A stretch of DNA of 64,000 bases from an uncultured Lachnospiraceae bacterium. GTDB lineage: Bacteria; Bacillota; Clostridia; Lachnospirales; Lachnospiraceae. The stretch is from contig CANQEL010000002.1 of assembly GCA_947594855.1 (NCBI GenBank), forward strand, positions 62,001-126,000, in the 5' to 3' direction. The position numbers and the translations under genes were made by a program. Of the stretch, positions 63,839-64,000 are shown one piece after another (within the stretch, counting starts at the first letter, position 1; each line of letters opens with the position of its first letter). Under the pieces are notes generated by a model. The model made no database searches. It was not told where the DNA came from and worked only from the letters and a program-made list of their open reading frames with translations.

Positions 63839-64000
63839 ATGGGTAAGAAAGATAATGAAATTCAAGGGATTGATAAAAACAGTTATGGTATGAGAGTCAG
63901 AAACGGCGATAAAACATATGAGTATTCTCCTGAAATGACTCAACAGATTTATAATGGAATGATTGGTTTAGCTAATGGATTGATATCAAAAAGTGCCATG
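63839..64000 (+). CDS. Start of a further unknown ORF, cut by window end
   Basis: MGKKDNEIQGIDKNSYGMRVRNGDKTYEYSPEMTQQIYNGMIGLANGLISKSAM, open to the end. Confidence 0.65.
   Translation, partial: MGKKDNEIQGIDKNSYGMRVRNGDKTYEYSPEMTQQIYNGMIGLANGLISKSAM

Overview
Low-GC Firmicutes (Clostridia, Lachnospiraceae-like) chromosomal window. Positions 1-51.7 kb are mostly housekeeping: sua5 3' end, LMW-PTP, rpiB, proC, a complete F-type ATP synthase operon (atpZ-I-B-E-F-H-A-G-D-C), GH43, a C39-like peptidase, M29 aminopeptidase, an rRNA m5C methyltransferase, a coaBC-panD-panC-panB-DUF2520 (PanG-like) cluster, a Zn-type ABC transporter, a SASP, hslO, SH3/glucosaminidase and cohesin-domain proteins, clpC, radA, thyX, thrS, infC-rpmI-rplT, a broken agrC-like kinase with a LytTR regulator, an Rpn nuclease, an L,D-transpeptidase and a ZIP transporter. 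At 26.2-28.4 kb, three copies of a 330-400 nt two-stem structured repeat alternate with two N-terminally truncated Rpn/PD-(D/E)XK genes; a related hairpin lies upstream of the intact rpn at 47.8 kb. From tRNA-Leu (51756-51840) to the window end is an accessory zone: a 103 bp direct repeat of the tRNA 3' end brackets rhuM, a merR remnant and a Phd/RelE module, followed by a decayed second TA, an Fst-like type I TA candidate, PhzF, an XRE membrane regulator, HipBA, a sialate O-acetylesterase and a run of membrane-associated proteins I cannot assign (60997-64000, running off the edge). The strongest candidates for undescribed biology are that terminal cassette and the Rpn-associated structured repeat. 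All family calls are by reading; no searches or folding were run.
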